Source: an uncultured Sutterella sp. | GTDB lineage: Bacteria > Pseudomonadota > Gammaproteobacteria > Burkholderiales > Burkholderiaceae_F | Assembly: GCA_905202595.1 (NCBI GenBank) | Contig: CAJKSP010000036.1 | Coordinates: 1-24,908 of the forward strand | DNA: 24,908 nucleotides | Direction: 5' to 3' | Part shown: one piece after another, positions 7,540-15,045 of the stretch | How positions within the stretch are numbered: the stretch's first letter is position 1 | How the letters are laid out: the number at the start of each line of letters is the position of its first letter | Translations under genes and position numbers: made by a program | The notes under the pieces: model-generated | Seen by the model: the letters and a program-made list of their open reading frames with translations, nothing else | Told to the model about the DNA's origin: nothing | Databases searched by the model: none

Positions 7540-8643
7540 TTAGCGAATATCGAGCTTCTCAATCGGCGCTTCGTCTTCATCGTCAAGCGGTCGGGAGTCG
7601 AAGCGCGGGCGGGAAAAGTCGATCGCCTTCAGATCAACGGCACGAATGCGCGGATTCTGCGCCGTGCGGTAGTAGAAGGCGCGGTTGCCGGCATCCGATG
7701 CGCTCGTCCATTGGGTGGCGCTGACAAGCGCCGTCTTCTCGGATTTCGACGAGAGCTCCAGTCCGATCGGAATGTCAAAGCTATTGAGAATCGTGAAGCT
7801 GTAGACCACCGCAGCGCGCGCATCCTGAAGCGCCGGCGCCGTGGCCTGCAGAAAGGCGGCGCGCACGAAGCGGGAGCTCGGCGAGATGTCGCCCGGCATG
7901 CCGAGCAGGCCTGCGCCCATCCCGAACTGCTGAAGCTTGACGGCGCCCCAGTCGGCCGACGCAGCAGGACCGGCGCGCAGATTGAGGTAGTTGTTGAGGT
8001 TCTTCATCTGCCAGGGAAAGTCCGGCGAATTCGTGAGGACGCCGAGCGGATTGTCATAGATGTGCATGACGCCGTCGACCACTTCGATGACGATCTGCGC
8101 CCCGCTCTCGTCGGCGGCGCGGAAATGAAGCGTGCCGGCCTCTGCGATCGCAGCCGAGAGGCGGATCGAGGGCGCAGCCTTCTTCACTTCATCCACGGAA
8201 GCGAAGTTCGAGAGCATCCAGGCGACGAATTCCATATCGGAGACCGTATGGGACTGCTCGGCAGCCTGATACGCAGGATAGCCCCCGCATCCGGGGAAAA
8301 AGAAGAGCCCGGCGGAGAGTCCCTTTTCGTTCAGGCCCTCAACCACATATTCGTCTTTGAGAATGCTCACGCCGACGAAGCCGTAGCGCGAAACATAAGA
8401 GAGTCCGGGGCCTTCGGCGGCCGTCGTCTGCACGGCTCTGCCGCGCCCGGAGACGACCAAGCGGCTCTCCAGCTTGCTCGCACCCCATTCGATGGAGCGG
8501 GCGACGATATGCGCCTTGTCCTGAGCCGTCAGCGTGATGCCCGTGCAGGCATCAGCATCGGGAGCGGGCAAAAGGCAGGCAAGCGCGCAGCATGCCGATG
8601 CAACGGCAAGCAGCGTGCGGGAGAAGCGGGAAGAACGGCCCAC
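7540..8643 (-). CDS. Exported choloylglycine hydrolase / linear amide C-N hydrolase family protein
   Basis: Ntn-hydrolase related to bile salt hydrolases and penicillin V acylases, which cleave C-N amide bonds of conjugated bile acids, penicillin V or N-acyl homoserine lactones. The predicted nucleophile is Cys33, exposed as the new N-terminus when the signal peptide is cut after DADA. In mature numbering Cys1 is followed by Arg17 in RSIEWG, with Glu20 where bile salt hydrolases usually have Asp; TNSPDFPWQMKNLNNY gives the family Asn, NSFDIPIG follows, and SSRFVRAAF supplies a later Arg. The start at the GTG at 8643 is chosen for its AGGAGGT Shine-Dalgarno 4-5 bases upstream and the well-formed n-region GRSSRFSR; an ATG at 8664 would put that ribosome site inside the gene. 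Length of 367 residues fits the family. Substrate cannot be decided from sequence; periplasmic location is inferred. Confidence 0.86.
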   Translation of the reverse strand: MGRSSRFSRTLLAVASACCALACLLPAPDADACTGITLTAQDKAHIVARSIEWGASKLESRLVVSGRGRAVQTTAAEGPGLSYVSRYGFVGVSILKDEYVVEGLNEKGLSAGLFFFPGCGGYPAYQAAEQSHTVSDMEFVAWMLSNFASVDEVKKAAPSIRLSAAIAEAGTLHFRAADESGAQIVIEVVDGVMHIYDNPLGVLTNSPDFPWQMKNLNNYLNLRAGPAASADWGAVKLQQFGMGAGLLGMPGDISPSSRFVRAAFLQATAPALQDARAAVVYSFTILNSFDIPIGLELSSKSEKTALVSATQWTSASDAGNRAFYYRTAQNPRIRAVDLKAIDFSRPRFDSRPLDDEDEAPIEKLDIR

Positions 8644-8728
8644 GATGACCTCCTCATCCGGCATCGGCCGGAAAAGACAAAAGAGCAGGATCATTTTAGG
8701 GCGATGAAGACGCCGCAGCCGACCCGCG

Positions 8729-8760
8729 AGGCGCGCCCGCCGCTTTGAGCCGGCGCGCCT
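8729..8760. terminator. Long GC-rich hairpin between the phnW-like and choloylglycine-hydrolase-like genes
   Basis: Perfect 9-bp inverted repeat, AGGCGCGCC at 8729-8737 and GGCGCGCCT at 8752-8760, enclosing 14 bases. It lies 26 bases past the stop of the phnW-like gene and about 85 bases before the next minus-strand start. There is no T-run after it on either strand, so it is at best a hairpin that could pause RNA polymerase or protect the phnW-like mRNA end, not a standard intrinsic terminator. Confidence 0.4.
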
Positions 8761-8785
8761 TGAGGCTTCTGCTTCAGAAGAACCG

Positions 8786-9967
8786 CTACGACGCGGCCTT
8801 TCTCTCCTCGCGCTCTTCGGCAATCATGGCCATGTATTCCTCAAAGGCCTTCACGACGCGGCGCTCGTCTTCTTCGTAAAGCTCGCCGATGTTGCCGAGG
8901 CGGATCGTCGGATCTGGCGTCACGCCGCCCGGGAAGAGCACAAAGCCCTTCTTGCGCATGAATTCGCGCAGCCGCTTGAAGTCGAAGTCTTCGCTCGGAT
9001 AGTGGAAGGTGTTGAGGATCGGTCCCTGCACGTCGAGCGAGAGGTACGGCTTGAAGCCGAGCTTCTCGAGGCCTTCGCGCACAATGCGGTTGTTCTTGAA
9101 GTAGCGCGCATAGCGGGCAGGCTGGCCGCCCTCGGCCTCAAAGTCGATGAGCGCCCGCCAGAAGGCGCAGACGGCGTGCGTCGGCGGCGTGAAGCGGAAG
9201 ACGCCCGGATTCTCGTCGAAGCACTGCGCCTGGCGGTAGATGTCAAGCGACACCGAGCGCGCATGGCCCTTCGTCACCGCGAGCGACGAGCGCTTGGCGA
9301 TGACGACGCTGAAGCCCGGCACGCCCTGAACGCATTTGTTGGAGGACGTGATGGCAAAGTCGATGCCGATCTTCGGGAAGTCGATGTCGACGGCGGCAAA
9401 CGAGCTCACGCAGTCGACGATGAACGTGCGGCCGCGCGACTTGACGATCCCGCCGATCGTCGCAATGTCGTTCAGAATGCCCGTCGTCGTCTCGTTATGC
9501 ACCATCGAGACGATGGTGATTTCGGGATGAGCATCCAGATAGGCCGCGACCTTGGCGGGATCGTGGCGCTCGGTGAGCGGGCAGTCCATGCGGTCGACCG
9601 GCGTCTTCTGCAGCGTCAGGATCTCCACCATGCGCTCGGAATAGATGCCGTTCACGAGTACGAGCACATGATCGTCCGGACCCGGCACGGAAGAGAGCAC
9701 CGACTCGACGCCGTACGTGCCGGAGCCCTGCATGAGGATCGTTTCGTATTCGGCAGGATCGGCATGCGCAATCTTGAGGATGCGCTGCCGGACGTCTTCG
9801 ACGATCGCCTGAAATTCATCGTCCCAGGGGAAGCGCTCGTGCAGCATCTCCTCGCGCACGTCGAGCGCTGTCGAGAGCGGCCCCGGCGTCAGCATCTTGA
9901 AGTGGTCCGGATCGCTGATGTCCGAAAGTCCGGACGGCCTGTCCGTTTTGATCTGGGGCTGCGTCAT
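8786..9967 (-). CDS. phnW: 2-aminoethylphosphonate-pyruvate transaminase-like protein
   Basis: PLP-dependent class V aminotransferase that converts 2-aminoethylphosphonate and pyruvate to phosphonoacetaldehyde and alanine. The 393-residue product shows the PhnW opening LTPGPLST at residues 26-33, QGSGTYGVESVL at 80-91, MVHNETTTG at 155-163, the PLP-binding Asp185 in IVDCVSSF, the Schiff-base lysine Lys211 in SSNKCVQGVPG, a KGH-RSVSLD motif and RLGNIGE near the C-terminus. About 20 extra N-terminal residues precede the usual start. ATG at 9967 is chosen because homology begins soon after it and AGGA/GAGGAG lies upstream; the upstream extension to 10054 looks non-coding. No phnX, phnA/phnY or phosphonate transporter lies beside it, so whether it works in phosphonate degradation or synthesis, or on another amine, is open. 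Confidence 0.85.
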   Translation of the reverse strand: MTQPQIKTDRPSGLSDISDPDHFKMLTPGPLSTALDVREEMLHERFPWDDEFQAIVEDVRQRILKIAHADPAEYETILMQGSGTYGVESVLSSVPGPDDHVLVLVNGIYSERMVEILTLQKTPVDRMDCPLTERHDPAKVAAYLDAHPEITIVSMVHNETTTGILNDIATIGGIVKSRGRTFIVDCVSSFAAVDIDFPKIGIDFAITSSNKCVQGVPGFSVVIAKRSSLAVTKGHARSVSLDIYRQAQCFDENPGVFRFTPPTHAVCAFWRALIDFEAEGGQPARYARYFKNNRIVREGLEKLGFKPYLSLDVQGPILNTFHYPSEDFDFKRLREFMRKKGFVLFPGGVTPDPTIRLGNIGELYEEDERRVVKAFEEYMAMIAEEREERKAAS

Positions 9968-10308
9968 GTTGTCCTGTCTCCTCGCCCAAACGCCGCTGAG
10001 GACGCTTGGGCTCCGCAAGCCGGAAGCCGAAGCCTTGCCGGAGGCGCTGCGCATGTCGCGGCGCCCTCCTGCCCCGGTCCGGCGCGCAGGCGCTTGGGTG
10101 CGGCCTGCGCATCATTCATTCAGGGGTCTGAGCGCGGCTGACGGAGCGTCCGAGCCGCCCCGATTTTTGCCGCGCATTCAGCTAGCATAGCCTGCCGCAG
10201 AAGCCGCGGCGGCAGCCCGAAAGCGAAAACCCCGGCTCGCGGGGATAAAAGGCTTGAAAAGAATGCGCAAGAACAAGCGGCAGTCGTCTTTCAACCTAGA
10301 TGCCGCAC
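9968..10308. other. Intergenic region between the phnW-like and HAD genes
   Basis: About 340 bases with no gene. It should contain the minus-strand promoter of the phnW-like gene; a TATGCT that could serve as a -10 box occurs at about 10183-10188 on the minus strand, but no good -35 partner was found. A 7-bp inverted repeat, CTGCCGC at 10192-10198 and GCGGCAG at 10209-10215, lies just before it. The terminator of the HAD gene (listed separately) is at the other end. Confidence 0.45.
10219..10244 (-). terminator. Intrinsic terminator of the HAD phosphatase gene
   Basis: Read on the minus strand, a 5-bp GC stem CCCCG/CGGGG (10244-10240 and 10234-10230) with a 5-base loop is followed by TTTTCGCTTTC. 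It lies about 65 bases beyond the stop codon of the HAD gene. The stem is short but all G-C and the T-rich tail is on the correct side, so a rho-independent terminator is reasonable. Confidence 0.55.
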
Positions 10309-11022
10309 CTAGCCGAGCGTCCAGGAAAGCACCCGCCAGCCGGCCGCCTCGGCGGCCTCGCGAAGCGCATCGTCCGGATTGACGCAGCAGGCGCCCGCCG
10401 CAAAGCGGCAGAGCGGCAGATCGTTGCGGCTGTCGGTGAAGAAGAGAAGCGATTCGCGGCCGAGGCCGAGTTCAGCCATCGTCTCGCGGATGCGCGCGAC
10501 CTTGCCCTCCTGAAATGCGGGCTCGCCCTCGATTTCGCCGGTGACGCGGCCGTCGGGGAGCCGCTTGAGCTGCATGCCCATCGCGCGCTCAATGCTGAAG
10601 ATCTTCGCCGCCTCCTTGACGAGAAAGTCGGCCGAGGCCGAAAGAATGGCCGCCGGAATGCCGGCCTCCCGGCAGGCCGCCGCCGCAGCAAGACCCGCCG
10701 GATAGGCAAGCGGCCGGAGCACCTCCTCTGCATAGAGCGCCGCTTCGGCCTGCAGGGCCTCGGCAGAAAGGCCGGCCACGGCGCGCTCCGCCTCCCTGTA
10801 GTAGGCGCGGATGTCGAGCGTGCCTGCGCTGTAGTCCTTCACCATGGCCTCATCGAGCTCGAGCCAGCGCGGATCGGAGACGATGCCGCGCTCATAGAGG
10901 CGCTTCGTCCAGCGCGTCGTGGAATCGCCGGCAAGGAGCGTATTGTCGAGATCAAAGACGACGAGCCCCGGGCGCTTTCCGTTGGGAAGGCGCAGAAGCT
11001 CTGAAGCGGCGGATGACGGCAT
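10309..11022 (-). CDS. HAD superfamily subclass IB hydrolase (SerB-like phosphatase)
   Basis: Phosphohydrolase of the haloacid dehalogenase superfamily, 237 residues. All four motifs are present: motif I FDLDNT with nucleophile Asp24 and acid/base Asp26, motif II LSAS with Ser128, motif III Lys174 in EGKVARI, and motif IV FTDSRNDLPL with Asp197 and Asp201. The helical cap between motifs I and II and the overall length fit HAD-IB proteins, a group that includes phosphoserine, histidinol-phosphate and phosphocholine phosphatases. Substrate cannot be assigned. The ATG at 11022 has no clear Shine-Dalgarno but homology begins a few residues inside. It begins 93 bases after the stop of the autotransporter gene on the same strand, with no good terminator between, and ends in a terminator-like hairpin. 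Confidence 0.85.
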   Translation of the reverse strand: MPSSAASELLRLPNGKRPGLVVFDLDNTLLAGDSTTRWTKRLYERGIVSDPRWLELDEAMVKDYSAGTLDIRAYYREAERAVAGLSAEALQAEAALYAEEVLRPLAYPAGLAAAAACREAGIPAAILSASADFLVKEAAKIFSIERAMGMQLKRLPDGRVTGEIEGEPAFQEGKVARIRETMAELGLGRESLLFFTDSRNDLPLCRFAAGACCVNPDDALREAAEAAGWRVLSWTLG

Positions 11023-11115
11023 GGCTGTGCTCGAAAAGAGAGGAATTGAAGGCGCGGCGCCGCTTCGAAGCGAGCGGCAAGAGGCCGCAAGCCGAAATGG
11101 TAGCGCGCCGGGCGC

Positions 11116-14100
11116 TCAAAACTGCAGCCGAATATCGAGTCCGCCCCAGACAGCGGACGCCTCGCCTCCGAACTCCGTGCCGATGACAATCGACGCGCGG
11201 CCGCCCTTCCAGCGGAGCGCGGCATCGGCCGCAGCCGTGCCGCTCGTGCGGCTGAGGGCTGCGCCCTCTGACCCGAAGGCCATGTCAGGCGCCGCTCGGA
11301 ACGCCGCTTCGCTGCGGGTGAGACCCTTGAGAAGCTCCTGATTCCAGAAAACGGCAAGCCCGGCGCTCCAGGCGCGCGCCTCGCCCGGCACCGACGTCCA
11401 GCGGCCTCGAAGCCCCGCACGCGAGCGAAGCGAATCGGCGCTCTGCGCCGAGACGGCCAGCGCCATGCCGTCCCCCGACTCCTCCACGGACGGCCGATGC
11501 ATCCGGGCGTAGTCGAGGATGACAGCTGGACCGGCCCAAAGCTGATCCGAAATCGCAAAGCGCCAGCCGGCCGAGGCCGAAACGCCGACGCCCCAGGCCG
11601 TCCAATCGGCTGACGCTCGCCCGGCATAGCCGCCGAAGCGCGCCGTCCGCGTCATGTCGGCTTCTTCCAGTCCAGCTTGAAGCGCGCCCTGCAGCGTCAG
11701 GCCGGCATCCGCTTGATAGGAGAAATAAGCGCCGGCATAGAAGCTATCGGCCTCTGCCGAGGAGCCGCCCGCGAGCGCATCGCGGCGATGCGCATAGGCC
11801 GCGTAGCTTCCGAAGGCGGCGCTGCCCGAATCCATGCGCACGCCCTGCTCCGCCCCGAACGCCATGCCGGCCCAGCGGCTTCGCGCGCCGGCGCGGCTGT
11901 CATGGCGGTAGCCGCCGAGAGGAATCGCAAAGGCCGAAGCCCCGTCTGCGGCTGATCTTCCCTGCCGGGCGCTCCCGAGCACGGCCGACGCCGTCTCCCG
12001 GAAGCCGGAAAGAGAAGCCGCCATCGCGCGATCGTAGCCCGTCGGCAGAAGCGACGCGTAAGCGCCGTCAAGCTCGCTGCCGTCCGCCGCTGAAAAGTCG
12101 AGCCCGGCGACAAGCGCCTGCAGGGCGCCCTCGGCCTCATCCGCATGTGCGTCGAAGACTTGGGCAAGGCGGGCGCGCTCGGCCGAAGCCGCATAGCTTG
12201 AATAGACGTCGTCGGCCTTGCGCTCGACGCGGATGGAAACGCTTTCAGCGGAAGAAGCCGCCTGCGTCATCTTGAGCGTCGGCGACCGGCTTGAAAGCGC
12301 CTCGCCATCCGCTTCAATCTGAAAGCCTTCTTCGGCCGCAGCGCCGCCAGACGCCTGCACGACGTCATCAAGCGCAATGTCTATCAGCTTCGCGCTTGAG
12401 TAGTACCCCGCCGCCGGCGCCAGCGCGAGCGAACCCGCAAGCGCTGCGCTTCCGTCCACTTTGAGCACATCTGTGCGGCCGGCTGCATTAAAGTCAACCG
12501 CGAGGCGCCCGCTCCCGCTCTGCTCAAAGCGGCCTTGAATCTCCATTCGGCCGAGACTGCCCGCCGAGCCGGGCGCGAGCGTGCCGTCGTTCAGAAAGAC
12601 GCCGGCAGCCGGCGAACCGACCGCATCGGCAGAAAGCGCAATCGAGCTCTCCGGATAGAGCGTATAGAGGGCATTGCCGCTCAGCACCGCGCCCGCCTTC
12701 ACCCAAACGCTGCCAACTTCGGCCAGGCCGTTGAATTCCAGCAAGCCGCCGGCAACCTCGAGATTGATGCCTCCGTTCGTCGAGAGAATGCGGCCGTCGT
12801 AGCGCATCTCGAAATCCGGATCTGCAGATTCGAGCGCATGCCCGGAAGCATCCTGCGCAAGGCCGAACGAAAGCGTCGTGACGAGCGATCCCGGATTCTC
12901 GTGCTGTATGCGGGAATCTTCGCGGTCCCATTCGGAGATGATGTCGCCTTCTATCGACGCGCCGGAGAGAATATTGATCCGCTTGACGTAGGCGTTTTCT
13001 GAAATGTAGACGGCAGCAGCTCGGCCGGCCAGCTCGCCGGAAAGATCGAAGGATTCGACAAGCGGACCGTTCAAATTGAGCGGCAACCCGCTCAAGTCGT
13101 CGGCGGCGTTGCTGTCGTACCACGCGCCGCTCACCCTGTCGCCCCAAATGTAGGAGCCGCGGTACTCCGTATCATCGCCGAGCATATTGCCGCCGAAGTC
13201 GAATCTCACGCCGATGCCGCCCTCGCCCAAGGCCTGAATGCGGCCTTGGGATGCAATGCGGTGATCCTTGCCGTAGGCGACGAGAATGCCCGCGCCGCTG
13301 CGGCCGTCGGCAGCAATCGCCGCGCCCTTCGCGAGCGTCACGTCATTGCCCTTGCCGTCGATCCGAATGCCGACAGCCGCATCGCCAGCCGTCAGCAGAT
13401 CTGCCGTCTGCACGACGATGTTGTCCTTGCCGTAAATATGAAGGCCGATGCCGAAGGGCGCATCGCTCGGGACGCCTTCGAGATAGGCGGTTCCAGCGTC
13501 ATTTCTCGCGAAGAATCCCTGGCTGTTCACAATCGTGCCGCCGTCGCCGTAGATGGAGCGTCCGTAGAAGCGGCGCCGATCGATGTCGTAGCCGAGATCC
13601 TGAAGCACCGCGAGCTCCGCCTCCAGAAAGAACAAGTAGTTGCGGTAATACTGGTGGCTGAGAAGACCGTGCTCGAACTCAATGTGCGAAAGCTCCAGGA
13701 AGATCGCGCCGTTCTCGTCTGCTTCTGCGCCGTTGATCGGCGCCCCGAGCATGCCGGAGCCTTGAAGCACTTCGGCGACATGCTCGCCGCGGAAGGTGAC
13801 GCCGCTCGGTCCGGCGCCCAGACCGAAGTCGATGAAGAAAGGACTGCCGGAGCCGCCGAACGAAACGGAATTGCCATTGCCTGTGGTGACGATGACCTCT
13901 GAATCGGCCTGCATCTGCCGGCCTTCCGCATCAAAGAGATGCAGGTCAAAGCTCGAAGCCGCGCCTACTGAAATGCTGTCGTAGATGCCGGCCGCATGGC
14001 TGATTTCGTGAACAATGGTGCTGACGAAGTTGACGCCGCTCCCAGAGGGCAGCGGATCGAGCGCTGTGCTGAAGTCGAAAGCCAAATCGCCCACATAAAT

Positions 14101-14562
14101 GATCGAAGGCGATGCGCTGCTGTCGCCCCGCTGAATGGCATCGGCCATGGCGCCGGCAAAGCCCGGCGCCGGCGCCACTGAATCTGTGCCCACAACAGCA
14201 GCTGCGTTGGGATAGTCTTTGAAGAAAACCACGTCGAAGCGTGCCGCGGCCGCTGCGTTTCCTCCAAAAACATCAGACCAAAGCATTGCAGCCTGCCGGA
14301 GCGCCTCAAGCTCCTGAGCCGTTGGCTCCCGGTCTGAAGCGCTGAAGTCTTCTGCGCCGACCGTAACGGTATGCGCAGGACCGTCCGACGGTCTGTAGAT
14401 ATTGAATTCAAAGACTGGCTGTTCTCCCAAGAACCCGACATAAGCCGTTTCGACGGCAGCAGCCGGCTGGGCTGCAGAGGCAAAAAGGAGCCTCACGGCA
14501 AGCGCGGCCGCAGCGGGAGCGAATGCTGGAGAGGCTCGACGGGATGGGCGAGAAAGAGACAT
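11116..14562 (-). CDS. Autotransporter with zinc-metalloprotease-like passenger domain
   Basis: Type V secreted protein of 1148 residues. Residues 1-36 form a signal peptide (RPSRR n-region, Ala/Leu core, cleavage near AAA at 36). The N-terminal passenger carries the zincin motif His185-Glu-Ile-Ser-His189-x2-Gly-x2-Asp195, in which two His and perhaps Asp bind zinc and Glu186 is the catalytic base; GSGMLG at 268-273 could be a Met-turn, and ELAVLQDLGYDID at 316-328 closes the domain. After it come repeats of a beta-helix type (GIGLHIYGKDN, AVGIRIDGKGN, GAGILVAYGKDH, GIGVRFDFG). The last 280 or so residues are an autotransporter beta-barrel ending in aromatic Phe (LDIRLQF), as the BAM machinery requires. 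ATG at 14562 is preferred over a TTG at 14616 because it starts the signal peptide, though no Shine-Dalgarno is visible. Protease activity is inferred; substrate unknown. Confidence 0.87.
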   Translation of the reverse strand: MSLSRPSRRASPAFAPAAAALAVRLLFASAAQPAAAVETAYVGFLGEQPVFEFNIYRPSDGPAHTVTVGAEDFSASDREPTAQELEALRQAAMLWSDVFGGNAAAAARFDVVFFKDYPNAAAVVGTDSVAPAPGFAGAMADAIQRGDSSASPSIIYVGDLAFDFSTALDPLPSGSGVNFVSTIVHEISHAAGIYDSISVGAASSFDLHLFDAEGRQMQADSEVIVTTGNGNSVSFGGSGSPFFIDFGLGAGPSGVTFRGEHVAEVLQGSGMLGAPINGAEADENGAIFLELSHIEFEHGLLSHQYYRNYLFFLEAELAVLQDLGYDIDRRRFYGRSIYGDGGTIVNSQGFFARNDAGTAYLEGVPSDAPFGIGLHIYGKDNIVVQTADLLTAGDAAVGIRIDGKGNDVTLAKGAAIAADGRSGAGILVAYGKDHRIASQGRIQALGEGGIGVRFDFGGNMLGDDTEYRGSYIWGDRVSGAWYDSNAADDLSGLPLNLNGPLVESFDLSGELAGRAAAVYISENAYVKRINILSGASIEGDIISEWDREDSRIQHENPGSLVTTLSFGLAQDASGHALESADPDFEMRYDGRILSTNGGINLEVAGGLLEFNGLAEVGSVWVKAGAVLSGNALYTLYPESSIALSADAVGSPAAGVFLNDGTLAPGSAGSLGRMEIQGRFEQSGSGRLAVDFNAAGRTDVLKVDGSAALAGSLALAPAAGYYSSAKLIDIALDDVVQASGGAAAEEGFQIEADGEALSSRSPTLKMTQAASSAESVSIRVERKADDVYSSYAASAERARLAQVFDAHADEAEGALQALVAGLDFSAADGSELDGAYASLLPTGYDRAMAASLSGFRETASAVLGSARQGRSAADGASAFAIPLGGYRHDSRAGARSRWAGMAFGAEQGVRMDSGSAAFGSYAAYAHRRDALAGGSSAEADSFYAGAYFSYQADAGLTLQGALQAGLEEADMTRTARFGGYAGRASADWTAWGVGVSASAGWRFAISDQLWAGPAVILDYARMHRPSVEESGDGMALAVSAQSADSLRSRAGLRGRWTSVPGEARAWSAGLAVFWNQELLKGLTRSEAAFRAAPDMAFGSEGAALSRTSGTAAADAALRWKGGRASIVIGTEFGGEASAVWGGLDIRLQF

Positions 14563-15045
14563 AGTTGGCACGTATGGAGCAGAAAATGCTCTGGATGACT
14601 TCACCAAGAATTGCAAACTGATATTAATGATATTCTGTAATGCGAGCAGTTAATTTTCTGCTTTTCCATTATTAAATAATCTAAATTTCGTGAGGTTCTT
14701 CCTTTTTTAGTTTCTTATCCTGTACATGTCGTACTTTTCACTAGATTTAGAGGACGCGGCAACATAGGATCGAAGTTTTTTCATGACGAGAACCCCAATT
14801 GAAATGACTAACAGTTGCGAACTATAAGCAATTACATGGTTTACACAAAATTTGTATATATAATTAGGAATTACCCTAGTATTGCGTTTATCTATTGAAT
14901 ATATCTCGTATTTAGATTAATCTTTTTTGACAGAAAAAAGGGATAGCGAATTGGCGTAAAAATATTCATTACGCCAAATTAAAGTCATTCCTTTTTCAAC
15001 ATTCCCCATTTTCAAACATTCGTCATTTTTGTTTTAGGAAACATC
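14563..15045. other. AT-rich divergent control region between two autotransporter genes
   Basis: About 480 bases without a gene, strikingly AT-rich compared with the GC-rich surroundings. It must contain promoters for both divergent autotransporter genes. On the plus strand a perfect TTGACA (14927-14932) and a perfect TATAAT (14859-14864) occur, but neither has a well-spaced partner. A perfect 9-bp inverted repeat at 14951-14977 is listed separately. The ribosome site of the plus-strand gene, AGGAA at 15036-15040, is 5 bases before its ATG. Confidence 0.6.
14951..14977. promoter_or_regulatory. Inverted repeat upstream of the phase-variable autotransporter
   Basis: Arms TTGGCGTAA at 14951-14959 and TTACGCCAA at 14969-14977 are perfect complements separated by 9 bases, so arm centres are 18 bases apart, close to two helical turns. 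It starts 18 bases after a TTGACA box and ends 68 bases before the ATG at 15046. That spacing suits a dimeric regulator's operator near the transcription start; a stem-loop in the 5' leader is an alternative. Confidence 0.45.

Noticed and set aside
14859..14932. Promoter built from TATAAT at 14859-14864 or TTGACA at 14927-14932
   Set aside because: Each is a perfect hexamer but neither has a partner at 16-18 bases, so no promoter is claimed from them.
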